From positions 1 to 64,000 of the forward strand of contig QUAH01000005.1 in assembly GCA_003426165.1 (NCBI GenBank): a stretch of DNA of 64,000 nt. Direction: 5' to 3'. A program made the translations under genes and the position numbers. This stretch comes from Candidatus Saccharicenans subterraneus. GTDB taxonomy: Bacteria > Acidobacteriota > Aminicenantia > Aminicenantales > Saccharicenantaceae. Each line of letters starts with the position of its first letter. The first letter of the stretch is position 1. A model generated the notes under the pieces. That model made no database searches, was not told the DNA's origin, and worked only from the letters and a program-made list of their open reading frames with translations. Positions 25,457 to 34,059 of the stretch are shown one piece after another.

Positions 25457-26731
25457 TTAATGTGTAATTATGTTCTCCAGGCAATCAAAGAACAGGTCCA
25501 GCGAATCCGGCCCATCATAGTGAGCCAGGCTGACCCGGTTGAGTCCGCTTTTTTGCAGGTGCCTGACCACCACCGCCGAATAATGATTGCCGTCGGCGAT
25601 GATGATCCGGCCCTTTTCCCAGAAGCTTCTTTTCAGGTCAGAGGGGCTGAGGCCGGCTATCTCCAGGGCAAAGGTCGGAGTCCTGGAGGTTACCCGGCCC
25701 GGGTTATCGATTCCGTACAACTTCAGTCGGGGAGAACCGATCTTCTTTAATCTCTCCAGAAAATAGAGGCTCAGGTCCTGTTCATACCGTTTGATAGCCT
25801 CCAGGGCTCGCCTGAAGACTTTTCGGGCCGGAGCCGAAGAATCCTTGGGGCTTACGGCCCGTCCCACTTCCAGGAGATATTCCAGCGCCCCCTTCAAGCC
25901 GGCCAGCTGCAGGTTGGGTAGCATGCCCTGTTCCCAGCAGAAAGGGGCCTGTTCCTTGTTGGTTTCGACCCGGTAAGGGGCCAGCCCGTCCTGGACCTGA
26001 AGTCGGCTGTAGAGCAGGCCAACCATCGGTCCAAATATTTTGTAACCGGAAAAAGCCAGAAAGTCGCAGCCAATTTCCCTCACGTCAATGGGAGCATGGG
26101 GTGCCAGGTGAACGGCATCAACCACCACCAGGGCCGGCGATTTCTGCTTGATTTCAGACACCAGGTCGGTCAGCGGAACAATCGTTCCCAGGACGTTGGA
26201 GGCTCCAGTCAGGGCCACCAGGACAGTATTGTGATCCAGCTTGCTGAGGAGGTCGGCGGCATCCAGAGAAAGGTCCCTGGCCAGGCGGACTCTTCTGACT
26301 TCGGCTCCCTGGTAGACACCCATCGTTTCCCAGGGAGAAATGTTGGCGAAATGGTCCAGGTCAGTTACCACCAGGTTCTTACCCGGCTTGAAAAGGGAGC
26401 GGAGGGCGAAGGCCAGGTTAAAAAGGGCCGCGGTTGTGGAAAAATGGAAAGAAATTTCATCGGGACTGCCAGCTCCCAGGAAGTCAGCCACCAGCTGCCG
26501 GACCTGCTGCTGAAATTGCCAGGTCCGGTTTTCTGGCGGGGTTATCGGCCCGGGCATCGGGTTCAGGCCGGCGCCCTCGGAATTTATGGCGCCAAGGCAG
26601 CTATCGACCATCAGGCTCCCGGCCCCGCTGTTAAGATAAAGGCGTCTCTCTCCCTTTGAATCTGCGGAAAAACCGGGAAAACGGTTTCTCAACTTTTGAA
26701 ATACGCTGTAAATAACATCCGGGTCAGGCAT
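25457..26731 (-). CDS. class V aminotransferase (cysteine desulfurase-like)
   Basis: A 424-residue PLP enzyme of fold type I. The pyridine-binding D205 (VVVDAVHLAPH) and the Schiff-base lysine K231 (FSGYKIFGP) are present at the expected spacing. The sequence resembles the NifS/SufS-like subgroup annotated as cysteine desulfurase-like protein (TIGR01976 type) more than true IscS/SufS; no clear catalytic cysteine loop is visible and no iron-sulfur assembly genes are adjacent, so desulfurase activity is unproven. It shares a transcript with the downstream class IV aminotransferase gene. The ATG lacks a Shine-Dalgarno sequence and lies close to the predicted promoter. Confidence 0.82.
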   Translation of the reverse strand: MPDPDVIYSVFQKLRNRFPGFSADSKGERRLYLNSGAGSLMVDSCLGAINSEGAGLNPMPGPITPPENRTWQFQQQVRQLVADFLGAGSPDEISFHFSTTAALFNLAFALRSLFKPGKNLVVTDLDHFANISPWETMGVYQGAEVRRVRLARDLSLDAADLLSKLDHNTVLVALTGASNVLGTIVPLTDLVSEIKQKSPALVVVDAVHLAPHAPIDVREIGCDFLAFSGYKIFGPMVGLLYSRLQVQDGLAPYRVETNKEQAPFCWEQGMLPNLQLAGLKGALEYLLEVGRAVSPKDSSAPARKVFRRALEAIKRYEQDLSLYFLERLKKIGSPRLKLYGIDNPGRVTSRTPTFALEIAGLSPSDLKRSFWEKGRIIIADGNHYSAVVVRHLQKSGLNRVSLAHYDGPDSLDLFFDCLENIITH

Positions 26732-26750
26732 GGGCTTATTAAGGCATATT

Positions 26751-26777
26751 TTTATAAGATTTAAAGGAAAAATTCAA
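26751..26777 (-). promoter_or_regulatory. promoter of the aminotransferase pair
   Basis: On the minus strand TTGAAT (26772-26777), a short 15-base spacer and TATAAA (26751-26756); a TAAAAA at 17 bases is an alternative -10. The leader to the ATG at 26731 would be only about 12 bases. Confidence 0.4.
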
Positions 26778-26787
26778 ATAGATTTAG

Positions 26788-26840
26788 AAAAAACTTGTTC
26801 TGGCTGCTTACCCGTAGATGAGCCTGCAGGAACAGCCAGA
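26788..26840 (-). terminator. terminator of the OYE-type oxidoreductase gene
   Basis: On the minus strand TCTGGCTG (26833-26840) pairs perfectly with CAGCCAGA (26799-26806); the 26-base loop holds a small CCTGCAGG palindrome, and a run of six T (26788-26793) follows five bases after the stem. The stem plus T-run supports factor-independent termination despite the long loop. Confidence 0.5.
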
Positions 26841-26888
26841 CGGAGACCTGTGGCCGCCGGGGTGGGGGGCTGAATCATTTCAACCAGG

Positions 26889-28004
26889 TCAATCAGGCCC
26901 CGCTGCCTGTAAGCCCTTTCTCTGAACACAGCGGATGCCCCTGGGATTAAAACACTTGTTGCAGGACAGGCAGGGCGATTTATCAAGTTGCCCGGACCTG
27001 AATTTTCTGACCAGGTCGGGGTCGTTGATGAATGGCCGGCTCATGGAGACCAGGTCCACCTGGCCGCTTTCCAACAGGTGTTCTGCTACCCGAAAGGATC
27101 TGATACCTCCCAGCCCGATAACCGGAATCGCCAGGGCTTTCTTTATGGTGGCGGCCAGGGGCACGAAATAGCCCTCTTCTTCTTCGGCCCTGAGACCTGG
27201 CCAGACCGACCCCAGGCCAGCTTCATTCATCCCGCCGCTAACCTCTATGGCCGCCAGGCCAGCCTCCTCCAGAGAGGCGGCTATGTCCCTGGCTTCATCC
27301 AGAATCAGTCCACCGGGCAGATGGTCGGTGGCGTTCATCTTTATAATTACCGGGAAGTCCGGGCCGCAGGTGGAGCGGATACCGGATATTATTTCCCTGA
27401 TTATCCTGGAGCGTTTTTGCCAGTTGCCTCCCCAGTCATCGGTCCGGCGGTTGGTGTGGGGAGATATAAAACTGCTAAGAAGGTAGCCATGACCGGCATG
27501 GAGCTGAATACCGTCAAATCCAGCCTGCCGGGCCCTGGCCGCGGCCTGCACGAACCAGTTGATAACCTGGATAATTTCTTCCGACGATAATTCCCGTGGC
27601 AGGACCTTGGAAACCGGGTCGTAGACTGAAGAAGGTGCCACCGGTTGCTGGCCGCATAGCCCGGGCCTGGTCTGCCGTCCGGCATGAGAAATCTGTATAA
27701 AGACCAGAGAGCCGCTTCCAGTTTGGTGGACGGTGCTGGCCAGGCGGCTTAGGCCTGGTATCTTAGAATCATCGTCGATGGCAATCTGTCGGGGGCTGGC
27801 CTTGCCCGAAAGATGCACGTAGGCGTGCCCGGTTACGATCAGGCCTATCTGGCCTTCGGCCAGGCGCCGGTAAAGCTCCAGCTGGGGCGGGCTGATGGTC
27901 CCGGTGCGGTCGTCGGCCAGGTAATCGTGGGTGGCCGAGCGGACGAAGCGGTTGTGGACTTTAAGTCGCCCGATGGCCACAGGCCTAAATAAAATGGAAG
28001 TCAT
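26889..28004 (-). CDS. NADH:flavin oxidoreductase (Old Yellow Enzyme family)
   Basis: A 371-residue FMN-dependent TIM-barrel enzyme. Features of the family: opening VAIGRLKVHNRFVRSATHD, HAGRQTRPG, GFDGIQLHAGHGYLLSSF (His pair for substrate binding), and near the C-terminus SMSRPFINDPDL, followed by the cysteine cluster CLSCNKC. Only the barrel is present; the NADPH/Fe-S reductase domains of 2,4-dienoyl-CoA reductases are missing. The C-terminal cysteines are common in short members of this group. Likely reduces activated double bonds. It has its own promoter and terminator, so it is monocistronic and divergent from the ProXp-like gene. Confidence 0.88.
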   Translation of the reverse strand: MTSILFRPVAIGRLKVHNRFVRSATHDYLADDRTGTISPPQLELYRRLAEGQIGLIVTGHAYVHLSGKASPRQIAIDDDSKIPGLSRLASTVHQTGSGSLVFIQISHAGRQTRPGLCGQQPVAPSSVYDPVSKVLPRELSSEEIIQVINWFVQAAARARQAGFDGIQLHAGHGYLLSSFISPHTNRRTDDWGGNWQKRSRIIREIISGIRSTCGPDFPVIIKMNATDHLPGGLILDEARDIAASLEEAGLAAIEVSGGMNEAGLGSVWPGLRAEEEEGYFVPLAATIKKALAIPVIGLGGIRSFRVAEHLLESGQVDLVSMSRPFINDPDLVRKFRSGQLDKSPCLSCNKCFNPRGIRCVQRKGLQAAGPD

Positions 28005-28023
28005 TTTCTCTCAGACCAGGCGA

Positions 28024-28052
28024 ATTATACGAAAACGACTGCTGGCTTTAAA
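28024..28052 (-). promoter_or_regulatory. promoter of the OYE-type oxidoreductase gene
   Basis: On the minus strand TTTAAA (28047-28052), a 17-base spacer and a perfect TATAAT (28024-28029), 19 bases before the ATG at 28004. For the divergent ProXp gene the only visible element is TAAAAT at 28069-28074 without a good -35. Confidence 0.5.
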
Positions 28053-28091
28053 GTTTTTCGTCTTTAAGTAAAATAGGCGGGAGAGGTAAAG

Positions 28092-28610
28092 ATGATCGAT
28101 AGCCTTAGCCCTGCTGAAAAAAAAGTTCTGGAGGTGCTGGACAGCCTGGGCCTCAAATGGGAACGCTATGAACATCCCCCCGTCTTCACCCTGGAAGAGT
28201 CCAGCCTGTACTGGCAGGAACATGGCGGGGCCCACTGTAAAAATCTTTTTATAAGAAATTACCGCGGCAACCGCCATTATCTGGTGATCATCCGGGGGGA
28301 TAAGAAAGTTGACCTCAAACAACTCACCACCAGCCTGGCCGAAGATCGCCTGAGCTTCGCCTCGGCTGAGAGACTTCAGAAATATCTGGGGCTGACGGCT
28401 GGAGCCGTTTCCCCCTTCGGCCTGATTAATGACCGGCAGAAGGAAGTCAGGGTGGTGGTTGACAGGGACCTTCTGGAAGAGACCGAGCTAAATTTCCATC
28501 CCAATGTTAACACGGCCACCATAAAAATCTCCAGGGATGATTTCCTGAAGTTCCTGCAATGGTCTGGACAGAAGATAATCTATCTGGACATTAAAACGAC
28601 TTCTGAATAA
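28092..28610 (+). CDS. ProXp-ala/PrdX-type aminoacyl-tRNA editing protein
   Basis: A free-standing trans-editing domain of the YbaK/INS superfamily, 172 residues. The ProXp-ala hallmarks are seen: YEHPPVFTLEES near the start, GGAHCKNLFIRN, the RGDKKVDLKQL stretch, the GAVSPFGLIND loop, and LNFHPNVNTATIKIS. Such proteins hydrolyse Ala-tRNA(Pro) made in error by prolyl-tRNA synthetase. The start has a GGGAGAGG site. It is followed after 22 bases by an unrelated CBM9-like gene. Confidence 0.88.
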   Translation: MIDSLSPAEKKVLEVLDSLGLKWERYEHPPVFTLEESSLYWQEHGGAHCKNLFIRNYRGNRHYLVIIRGDKKVDLKQLTTSLAEDRLSFASAERLQKYLGLTAGAVSPFGLINDRQKEVRVVVDRDLLEETELNFHPNVNTATIKISRDDFLKFLQWSGQKIIYLDIKTTSE

Positions 28611-28632
28611 AAGACCCTAAGGAGAGCGATAG

Positions 28633-29760
28633 ATGAGAATCAAGACGGCAATTTTCGGACTTATTCTGGGACTGTTCTGCCTGGCCAGCCTGCCCCTCTG
28701 GCCGAACCTCAACGGTCTGGATGAGCCCAGGCTCAGTCCCTTACTCAGGTATTATATGTGTCATCGAACGGCCGGGCCCATCACCATCGACGGCCGGCTG
28801 GATGAAAATTCCTGGAAGAGTGTTTACTGGTCCGAAGATTTTATGGACATAGAGGGGAAGAGCAAACCCAAACCCAGGTTCAGGACCAGGGTTAAAATGC
28901 TCTGGGACGACGAATATTTTTACGTCGGAGCCGAGCTGGAGGAACCCCAGGTCTGGGCCACTCTTACCAAGAGAGACTCCATCATCTACCAGGACAATGA
29001 TTTTGAAGTTTTTATCGACCCCGATGGCGATACCCACAATTACTATGAACTGGAAATCAACGCCCTGAACACGGTCTGGGACCTGTTTCTGGTCAAACCC
29101 TACCGCGACGGGGGACCGGCCATCCATGCCTGGGACATACAGGGCTTGAAGACGGCCGTCCAGGTGGATGGGACCATCAACAACCCGGCTGATAAAGACC
29201 GGGGCTGGACGGTGGAAATAGCCTTTCCCTGGGAAGTATTGAAGGAAGCCGCCCCGTTCAAGAAGAAGCCAGAGAGCGGCGACCGCTGGCGAATAAACTT
29301 TTCCAGGGTTGAATACAGAACAATGGTTGAGGGCGGAAATTATGTCAAGATGAAGGACAAGGTCACCGGTCGAGAACTCCCGGAGGATAACTGGACCTGG
29401 GCTCCGCAGGGCCTGGTCAATATTCATTATCCCGAAATGTGGGGTTACGTTCAATTCACCTCTACCGAGGCCGGAAAGGCCAGGGAATACTGCGAGGAGG
29501 ACCCGGAAGCCGAGGTTAGATGGGCCCTGCGCCTGATCTATTACCGGCAGAGGAATTATTTTGCCCGGAACGGCAACTTTGCCCAGAACCTGGAACAGCT
29601 AAACCTGAGCCGCGAAAAATCTTTGAAAGTTAAGGGCTGGGATTATCCACCGCAGATCACGGTTACCAGCAGCCTGTTTGAGGCCATATACAAGAATAAG
29701 AACGGCGAGAGCTTGCACATCAGGCAGGATGGACTAGTCTGGAAAACCGCGGCCAAATGA
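28633..29760 (+). CDS. exported CBM9-like carbohydrate-binding protein
   Basis: A 375-residue protein with an N-terminal signal sequence (hydrophobic about 7-24) and a family-9-like carbohydrate-binding fold: PITIDGRLDENSWK, VKMLWDDEYFYVGAELEEP, DNDFEVFIDPDGDTHNYYE, GWTVEIAFPW and RINFSRVE are the recurring segments of this family. After the module comes a charged, probably helical tail (about 275-340, RWALRLIYYRQRNYFARNG). No catalytic module is present, so it probably binds glycans outside the cytoplasm. It is followed 13 bases later by a serine hydrolase gene. Confidence 0.85.
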   Translation: MRIKTAIFGLILGLFCLASLPLWPNLNGLDEPRLSPLLRYYMCHRTAGPITIDGRLDENSWKSVYWSEDFMDIEGKSKPKPRFRTRVKMLWDDEYFYVGAELEEPQVWATLTKRDSIIYQDNDFEVFIDPDGDTHNYYELEINALNTVWDLFLVKPYRDGGPAIHAWDIQGLKTAVQVDGTINNPADKDRGWTVEIAFPWEVLKEAAPFKKKPESGDRWRINFSRVEYRTMVEGGNYVKMKDKVTGRELPEDNWTWAPQGLVNIHYPEMWGYVQFTSTEAGKAREYCEEDPEAEVRWALRLIYYRQRNYFARNGNFAQNLEQLNLSREKSLKVKGWDYPPQITVTSSLFEAIYKNKNGESLHIRQDGLVWKTAAK

Positions 29761-29773
29761 GAGAGGGTTTGAT

Positions 29774-30982
29774 ATGAAAAGAAGGACTCTTCTAACGATT
29801 TTGGTGTTCATCATCATTGTCAATTGCCTGGCAGCGGCGGCTGAAATCAGGCTGGGCCAGGCCCGCCCGGAGGAAGTCGGTATGGACAGCAGGCGTCTCA
29901 GCCGGCTGGACGAGGTTATCGGCCTGGCCCTGGAAAGGCGCGATTTTCCCGGAGCAGTCCTGCTGGTAACCAGGCAGGGAAAGATTGTCTGGCGCAAGGC
30001 CTACGGTCAGAGCCAGCTTGTGCCGGAGCCTGCGCCGATGAAACCCGACCTCATTTTCGACCTGGCTTCTCTGACCAAGCCCATAGCCACGGCCACCTCA
30101 ATCATGATCCTGGTAGAGCAGGGCCGGATTAGACTCTGGGACCGGATAACGAATTATATACCCGAATTTACTCCTTATATCGAAGAGAAAGGGCTCCCGG
30201 GTGAAGAAATCAGACTGTTTCATCTTCTGACCCATACTTCCGGCCTGCCTCCATATACTGACCCCAAGGAAGTTGCGGCCAAATACGGGGAACCCTGCCC
30301 GACCGAAGTCCTGGTCAGGCACATAGCCGGGATTAGAAAGGAATCCCGTCCCGGTGAGAAATTTGTCTACAGCTGCCTTAATTACATCACCTTAGCCCAG
30401 GTGGTTAAAATAGTTTCGGGCCTGGACCTGGCTGAATTTTCCCGGCAGAATATTTTCAAGCCACTGGGCATGGATTCCACTTTTTTCAATCCCCCCGAGG
30501 AAGTAAAAGCCAGGTGCGTTCCGACCGAGGTGATCAATGGCCGTCCGCTGAGGGGAGTAGTCCATGACCCGCTGGCCAGGCTCCAGGGCGGGGTTTCGGG
30601 CAATGCCGGCCTGTTTTCGACGGCCGACGACCTGGCCGTCTTTGCCCAGATGATGCTGAACGGGGGAGAGTTTAGGGGAGTGAGAATCCTGAGCCCGCTG
30701 GCCGTGGAGAGGATGACAGAGACTTTTCCCCGGCTCAAGTTTGCCGGCCGCGGTTTCGGCTGGGACCTTGATTCCGATTATGCCACGGTCAGGGGAGACC
30801 TGTTCGGCTGGCGTTCCTACGGGCATTCTGGCTATACCGGGACTTCCATCTGGATCGACCCGGAAACGGCCACCTGCGTGATCTTCCTGACCAATCGCGT
30901 TCATCCGGATGACAAAGGCGAAATTATCTCGATGCGAAGCAAGATCGCCAACGTGGTGGCGGCCTCCATCGTAAAAAAATAA
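29774..30982 (+). CDS. serine hydrolase of the beta-lactamase/class C PBP family
   Basis: A 402-residue exported hydrolase with a signal sequence in about the first 24 residues. The catalytic S99-x-x-K102 (SLTK) is clear, YSCLNY takes the place of the YxN motif (third position Cys instead of Asn or the frequent Asp), and GHSGYTGTSIW matches the third motif. Family members include D-aminopeptidases, esterases and PBP-like enzymes; the substrate cannot be decided. It starts 13 bases after the CBM9-like gene, which suggests joint expression and a cell-wall or glycan-ester substrate. Confidence 0.88.
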   Translation: MKRRTLLTILVFIIIVNCLAAAAEIRLGQARPEEVGMDSRRLSRLDEVIGLALERRDFPGAVLLVTRQGKIVWRKAYGQSQLVPEPAPMKPDLIFDLASLTKPIATATSIMILVEQGRIRLWDRITNYIPEFTPYIEEKGLPGEEIRLFHLLTHTSGLPPYTDPKEVAAKYGEPCPTEVLVRHIAGIRKESRPGEKFVYSCLNYITLAQVVKIVSGLDLAEFSRQNIFKPLGMDSTFFNPPEEVKARCVPTEVINGRPLRGVVHDPLARLQGGVSGNAGLFSTADDLAVFAQMMLNGGEFRGVRILSPLAVERMTETFPRLKFAGRGFGWDLDSDYATVRGDLFGWRSYGHSGYTGTSIWIDPETATCVIFLTNRVHPDDKGEIISMRSKIANVVAASIVKK

Positions 30983-30986
30983 CTTT

Positions 30987-31015
30987 TTGAAAAAGCAAAA
31001 AAAAATTGTTATGCT
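30987..31015 (+). promoter_or_regulatory. extended -10 promoter of the 31048 gene
   Basis: TTGAAA (30987-30992), a 17-base spacer and TATGCT (31010-31015) preceded by TGT, forming an extended -10. A run of A residues lies between the elements. Transcription would begin near 31022; the leader contains AAGGAGGG before the ATG. Confidence 0.6.
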
Positions 31016-31047
31016 TTATCCAGCCTGGTTGCCGCAAGGAGGGCTAA

Positions 31048-31566
31048 ATGAAGCCGATGGATTTTAATTTCGAGGTTAAGGTCAAGTCAGCCTACGAAGC
31101 GCTGGCCCAGTCGGTTAGCCTTTTCAAGACCTACCTGGATGACAATACCGCCGCCTCCGGTCCTGAGTACTACCGGGCCAAGAGCCTGCTCAAAGAAGGC
31201 AAGCTGTTCTTCGAAGAGGTGCTAAAAGAGGCCAGGAAATTGCTGGGACCGTTACCACCTTATTCCACCCCGGAATATGCCAAGTGGCGGGAGGAAACGG
31301 CCCGCGACATCAAGCTGGCTCTGGGGGATAAAATCGATTACGAAGAAATAAAGAAGCTACTCCTGTCCGATGCCTGCCTGCCCCGGCTGTTTTCCGCCGA
31401 AGAGCTGGAAGCTTATCTGAAAAAATATTTCGAGAACCAAGGCAAGGGCAAGAGGAAAATGGAAAACCTCAAGTGCCGGATTGCCATCGCTCGCCTCGAT
31501 GACCTTATCCACGAGGGCGAGGAACTGTTGCAGAAGGCCCAGAAAAAACTCCAGTCAGCCCTCTGA
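31048..31566 (+). CDS. unidentified helical protein
   Basis: A 172-residue protein of no family I recognise. It is soluble, rich in Lys, Glu and Leu, and probably almost entirely helical, with a central acidic stretch (KLALGDKIDYEEIKKLLL) and a C-terminal amphipathic helix (DLIHEGEELLQKAQKKLQ). There is no signal peptide and no cysteine pair. A near-perfect ribosome site (AAGGAGGG) and a strong extended -10 promoter suggest substantial expression. It stands alone, convergent with the exported 217-residue protein. Confidence 0.75.
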   Translation: MKPMDFNFEVKVKSAYEALAQSVSLFKTYLDDNTAASGPEYYRAKSLLKEGKLFFEEVLKEARKLLGPLPPYSTPEYAKWREETARDIKLALGDKIDYEEIKKLLLSDACLPRLFSAEELEAYLKKYFENQGKGKRKMENLKCRIAIARLDDLIHEGEELLQKAQKKLQSAL

Positions 31567-31613
31567 TCTCAAACCTTCCTCAAACAGGGGCTCTCCCGGG
31601 CCAGACCCAAAAT

Positions 31614-32267
31614 TTATTCAAAAACCTTCTTCAGCAGGTCAACGATTTCCAGGGCATAATTAACTTCAACCAGGGGAATATTCTTCTGGGAGGCAATTTT
31701 GCTGAAGCGACCGTCCTTGTTGCCGTCCCTGGTGACAATCAATAAGTTCGACCTGGGTGCCACCGCCTCAATCATTCTTTCGTTGTCGCTGCCGGGGGCT
31801 CCGCGCTTGGACTCTCCACCAATATGGACGGCAATGATGAAAATCTTATTGGCCTGGCAGTAATCGATGACCTTTTTCAGGCGGGCCTCCTCGGCTTCCA
31901 CCGTCAGGCCGGAAGCCCCCATGCCCTTGAGGCTGGCCCCAATGGCCATGATGACCGTCCTGTATGGGGTTCCCTTCTTGAACTTGCTCAGGTCGGTATG
32001 GACTTCGGCGTGAAAGCCGGGTTCGGACTCCCGGTCGCCAAGTCCCACCCCGTCGGCCAAAATTTCAGGGGTGGGGACATCGCAGTAATCGTAACCGATC
32101 CCGGCTTCTTCCAGGATGATGTTAACGGTGGTCACGTCCGGGCTCTGCCCGGCTGAGGTGGTCAGCACCGGCAGGCTGGCCCTGGGAATGGTCTGGCCGT
32201 AAAGCCAGAGACCTGCTGCCAGAACCAACACGTTTAATAGGATATAAACAAATTTTATTCCTTTCAT
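31614..32267 (-). CDS. exported protein, possibly DUF6305 family
   Basis: A 217-residue protein with an N-terminal signal or anchor (about 4-24) and an alpha/beta domain: PVLTTSAGQSPDVTTVNIIL, a YRTVIMAIGASLKGMGASG segment, IFIIAVHIGGESKRG, and SNLLIVTRDGNKDG. The pattern resembles the poorly described DUF6305 proteins; I am not sure of that assignment. It is the last gene of the minus-strand peptide-use run, 12 bases after the second C69 gene, so it may bind a ligand or assist the dipeptidases outside the cytoplasm. Confidence 0.7.
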   Translation of the reverse strand: MKGIKFVYILLNVLVLAAGLWLYGQTIPRASLPVLTTSAGQSPDVTTVNIILEEAGIGYDYCDVPTPEILADGVGLGDRESEPGFHAEVHTDLSKFKKGTPYRTVIMAIGASLKGMGASGLTVEAEEARLKKVIDYCQANKIFIIAVHIGGESKRGAPGSDNERMIEAVAPRSNLLIVTRDGNKDGRFSKIASQKNIPLVEVNYALEIVDLLKKVFE

Positions 32268-32279
32268 GGTTTCCTCCTT

Positions 32280-34025
32280 CTATCTTTTTTCCTCAGATTC
32301 AAACAGGACGTCAAAGGCCCTGACCGCCTTTTGCCAGAGGTCGGGATAATTTGGGAATCGCCGCTGGTAGGTTCTCTTTTCCACGTTGTACAGGTAGAGG
32401 TGGTTGTACTTAACCAGCAGCTGGTCTCCCAGGTCCCACCAGGCCTTGACCACGTTCTGGGCGTTATTCAGGCAGAAGCCGGTCAGGAACCTGGCCGCCT
32501 CTTTTGGGTTTTTCTTATAGAGTTCCGTAGCCTTGCGGTCAATCTCCGGGATCTGGTCGATAACAGGCTTTTCATATTTCAGGATGGCCTGTTCTACGTC
32601 CTTGATGGCTTCGGAGTAGATGACCTGAACGTGAAAGTCAACGTAATCAAAGGCCCAGCGGGCCGAATCGCGGTTGAAGACCCAGTGGTCACCGATGGAG
32701 AAGGACCTTGGCAGTTCTGTCACCCCGGCGTAAAAAGGCATGTAACAGGCGGTATCCTGTGAGCCGAAAGAAATCCAGACTATTCCGCCGATGGGGTCGG
32801 GCAGCCAGTCCCGGCACTGGGTTACCGTGGAATATTCGGCCCGGCTGTCGCAGATGGTCCTGGTCTGGCGGTAGTAATTCGGGTTCTTGAATGGCCCTCC
32901 GCGGATACCCTTGACCGGGTCGAAGGGCGTGCCGTAGCTGCGGTCCCGGGTCATATTGATTACGTCGGCCACCGAGATTTTCCTGTCGGGCTTGACCGAG
33001 AAGGGAAGGTCCATGTTGGGAGTGGAGGGGGATAGCTTCAGGGATGGGGCGACCAGGTCAAAAAAGCGCCATAGCCTCTGGTAACGACCGCTGGAACTGG
33101 TAGCGCTCTCGTTAAGCGGCGAATAGGCTTTCTTCCAGTTAAACGGCTGGCCGCTGGCCGGGTCATAAAGACCGTTTTCCACCGCGCAGGAAATAACGTT
33201 GGGGGAGGCCATGAAGTAATCAGGATTATTCAGGTCAATTTCGCCAATCCTCGATTCATTGGGACAGACGCTGACATGATCATCAGGCACCCGCTGAGCA
33301 CACCAGACCGCGCCCGGCTTGCCACTCTGGGGCGTCCACAGCGGACCGACCGGAATTATTTCGAAAATCCAGACTTCCTTGGGGTCGGCCACGGCCAGCA
33401 TCTCGCCGTTGTCATGAAAACCGTATCCGTACTTTTCGGCCAGTTCCCCCATGATCTTGATGGCTTCCCTGGCCGTGCTGGCCCTTTCCATGGCGATTAT
33501 GGTCAGCATGGTGATGTCAAAAGCCGGGGTTGGAGTGGGGTTGTCCAGCTTGCGGACATTCCCTATGGTCGATTCTCCTATGGCCACCTGCTTTTCATTG
33601 ATGTAGCCGAACATGCCATGGTGGTAGGCATAGGTATACGGAATCTCTGGAATTTCCAGGCCGGTGAAGTCCTTCTTGACCAGGTCCCACTTCAGGCCTT
33701 CGGTCGGGGGCCAGGTCTTGAACTGGGAGATATGATAGATTTTCCTGGTTTCTCCGGGCTTGTGGCGGGCGGCCGGGACATGGCGCCAGGTCCAGTCGCA
33801 AAGACCGCAGTCACAGGTATGGGTGGTCATGGTTGAACCGTCGACCGAGGCCAGGCGACCGACCACTATGGAAGTGCAATTATCGGCTGGCCTGGAAACC
33901 TCCAGCCCCGGGTCGACCTTTTCTGCCCGGCCGGTAAAATAAAATACGGCCAGGACGACCAGCATCAGGGCCAGAGCCGGAAGAGACCAGCGTCCGAATC
34001 TGTTCTTTTTTAGTTTTTTAAGCAT
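32280..34025 (-). CDS. C69 family dipeptidase, exported (paralogue 2)
   Basis: A 581-residue Ntn-hydrolase. Its N-terminus has a basic stretch, a membrane span/signal at about 14-31, a propeptide, and then the nucleophile C50 in NCTSIVVGRLASVDGST. A Cys-rich segment THTCDCGLCDWTW follows. It is closely similar along its full length to the next gene upstream (34060-35757), with near-identical blocks such as CPNESRIGEIDLNNPD. The frame extends 18 codons further, but the ATG at 34025 has GGAGG at the right distance. The tandem copies suggest duplication and then divergence in substrate range. Confidence 0.9.
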   Translation of the reverse strand: MLKKLKKNRFGRWSLPALALMLVVLAVFYFTGRAEKVDPGLEVSRPADNCTSIVVGRLASVDGSTMTTHTCDCGLCDWTWRHVPAARHKPGETRKIYHISQFKTWPPTEGLKWDLVKKDFTGLEIPEIPYTYAYHHGMFGYINEKQVAIGESTIGNVRKLDNPTPTPAFDITMLTIIAMERASTAREAIKIMGELAEKYGYGFHDNGEMLAVADPKEVWIFEIIPVGPLWTPQSGKPGAVWCAQRVPDDHVSVCPNESRIGEIDLNNPDYFMASPNVISCAVENGLYDPASGQPFNWKKAYSPLNESATSSSGRYQRLWRFFDLVAPSLKLSPSTPNMDLPFSVKPDRKISVADVINMTRDRSYGTPFDPVKGIRGGPFKNPNYYRQTRTICDSRAEYSTVTQCRDWLPDPIGGIVWISFGSQDTACYMPFYAGVTELPRSFSIGDHWVFNRDSARWAFDYVDFHVQVIYSEAIKDVEQAILKYEKPVIDQIPEIDRKATELYKKNPKEAARFLTGFCLNNAQNVVKAWWDLGDQLLVKYNHLYLYNVEKRTYQRRFPNYPDLWQKAVRAFDVLFESEEKR

Positions 34026-34059
34026 CAAAACCTCCATCACCTTGTTAGATTTTATTCCA

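Noticed and set aside
26774-26986. Possible frameshifted C-terminal part of the OYE-type gene
   Set aside because: The 371-residue frame ends with the usual cysteine cluster of short OYE-family proteins, and the downstream region holds a terminator, not coding sequence.
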